From the NCBI RefSeq assembly GCF_015644585.1, contig NZ_JADOBI010000008.1, positions 155,279 to 219,278 of the forward strand: a stretch of DNA of 64,000 nt. Reading direction: 5' to 3'. Origin of the DNA: Rahnella laticis. GTDB taxonomy: Bacteria; Pseudomonadota; Gammaproteobacteria; Enterobacterales; Enterobacteriaceae. The stretch's first letter is position 1, and each line of letters starts with the position of its first letter. The translations under genes were made by a program, and so were the position numbers. Below, piece after piece: positions 63,954-64,000 of the stretch. Below the pieces are notes generated by a model, which saw only the letters and a program-made list of their open reading frames with translations, ran no database searches and was not told the origin of the DNA.

Positions 63954-64000
63954 ATGCAAAACGTTACGCTCATCGGTATTGACCTCGGCAAGCATTCGTT
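63954..64000 (+). mobile_element. IS110-family transposase, first codons only
   Basis: ATG at 63954 preceded by GAAGGGGATCATC. The visible 15 complete codons read MQNVTLIGIDLGKHS, the start of IS110/IS1111-type DEDD transposases, with the first catalytic aspartate in GIDLGK. The rest lies beyond the window. Only about 70 bp separate the adhesin-operon hairpin from this start. Confidence 0.75.

Overview
The window looks like chromosomal DNA of an enterobacterium, most likely of the Yersiniaceae/Rahnella/Serratia type. This is an inference from gene content: efeUOB, a Salmonella-type L-talarate/galactarate dehydratase, a BapA-like adhesin with its own type I exporter, an orphan Hcp, and several LysR, LacI, GntR and RpiR regulators. 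Most genes are moderately GC-rich. Stretches near 29.1-31.0 kb and 38.0-40.9 kb are clearly AT-rich and look acquired or silenced.

Region by region: 0-0.4 kb holds the end of a family 2 glycosyltransferase. 0.6-4.8 kb is the efeUOB ferrous-iron uptake operon, with a Fur-box-like palindrome in front. 4.8-7.3 kb is a LacI regulator divergent from an acid-sugar dehydratase, with two nearly identical 18-bp palindromes between them. 7.3-9.1 kb is a LysR regulator divergent from a short-chain dehydrogenase. 9.3-19.3 kb is a peptide-type ABC importer with four enzymes (M20 hydrolase homologue, D-cysteine desulfhydrase/ACC deaminase-like PLP enzyme, ornithine-cyclodeaminase-like reductase, rhodanese) and a GntR/FCD regulator. 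The ATPase gene sits alone at the far end on the opposite strand. 19.4-24.3 kb is an anaerobic dicarboxylate module: a CitT/DASS carrier divergent from a three-domain soluble fumarate reductase (OYE, FMN_bind, FAD). 25.1-29.1 kb holds a cytoplasmic BisC/TorZ-type molybdoenzyme, a LysR regulator and an NADP-binding oxidoreductase. 29.1-30.6 kb is an AT-rich cassette of Hcp, a two-TM 80-aa protein and a 217-aa hydrophobic protein, resembling a T6SS effector/immunity set. 31.3-36.5 kb is an amino-acid-type ABC importer without an ATPase gene, with three DUF1989 (carboxyguanidine-deiminase-like) proteins and an RpiR regulator. 37.3-38.0 kb is a nitroreductase. 38.6-39.8 kb holds two convergent LuxR-type regulators with degenerate receiver domains. 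40.9-63.8 kb is the adhesin locus: TolC-like outer-membrane factor, a 5,993-residue Ig-repeat adhesin, a type I ABC exporter and a HlyD-type adaptor. The window ends in the first codons of an IS110-family transposase.

Three intergenic regions (24.4-25.0, 31.0-31.3 and 36.6-37.3 kb) carry related non-coding elements. They come in two paralogous module types, each ending in a 12-bp stem whose sequence changes while its pairing is largely kept. This is the best candidate here for an undescribed structured element. The other strong points are a 1,791-bp (597-residue, six-domain) higher-order repeat in the adhesin, the M20 homologue lacking expected metal ligands, and the DUF1989 trio.
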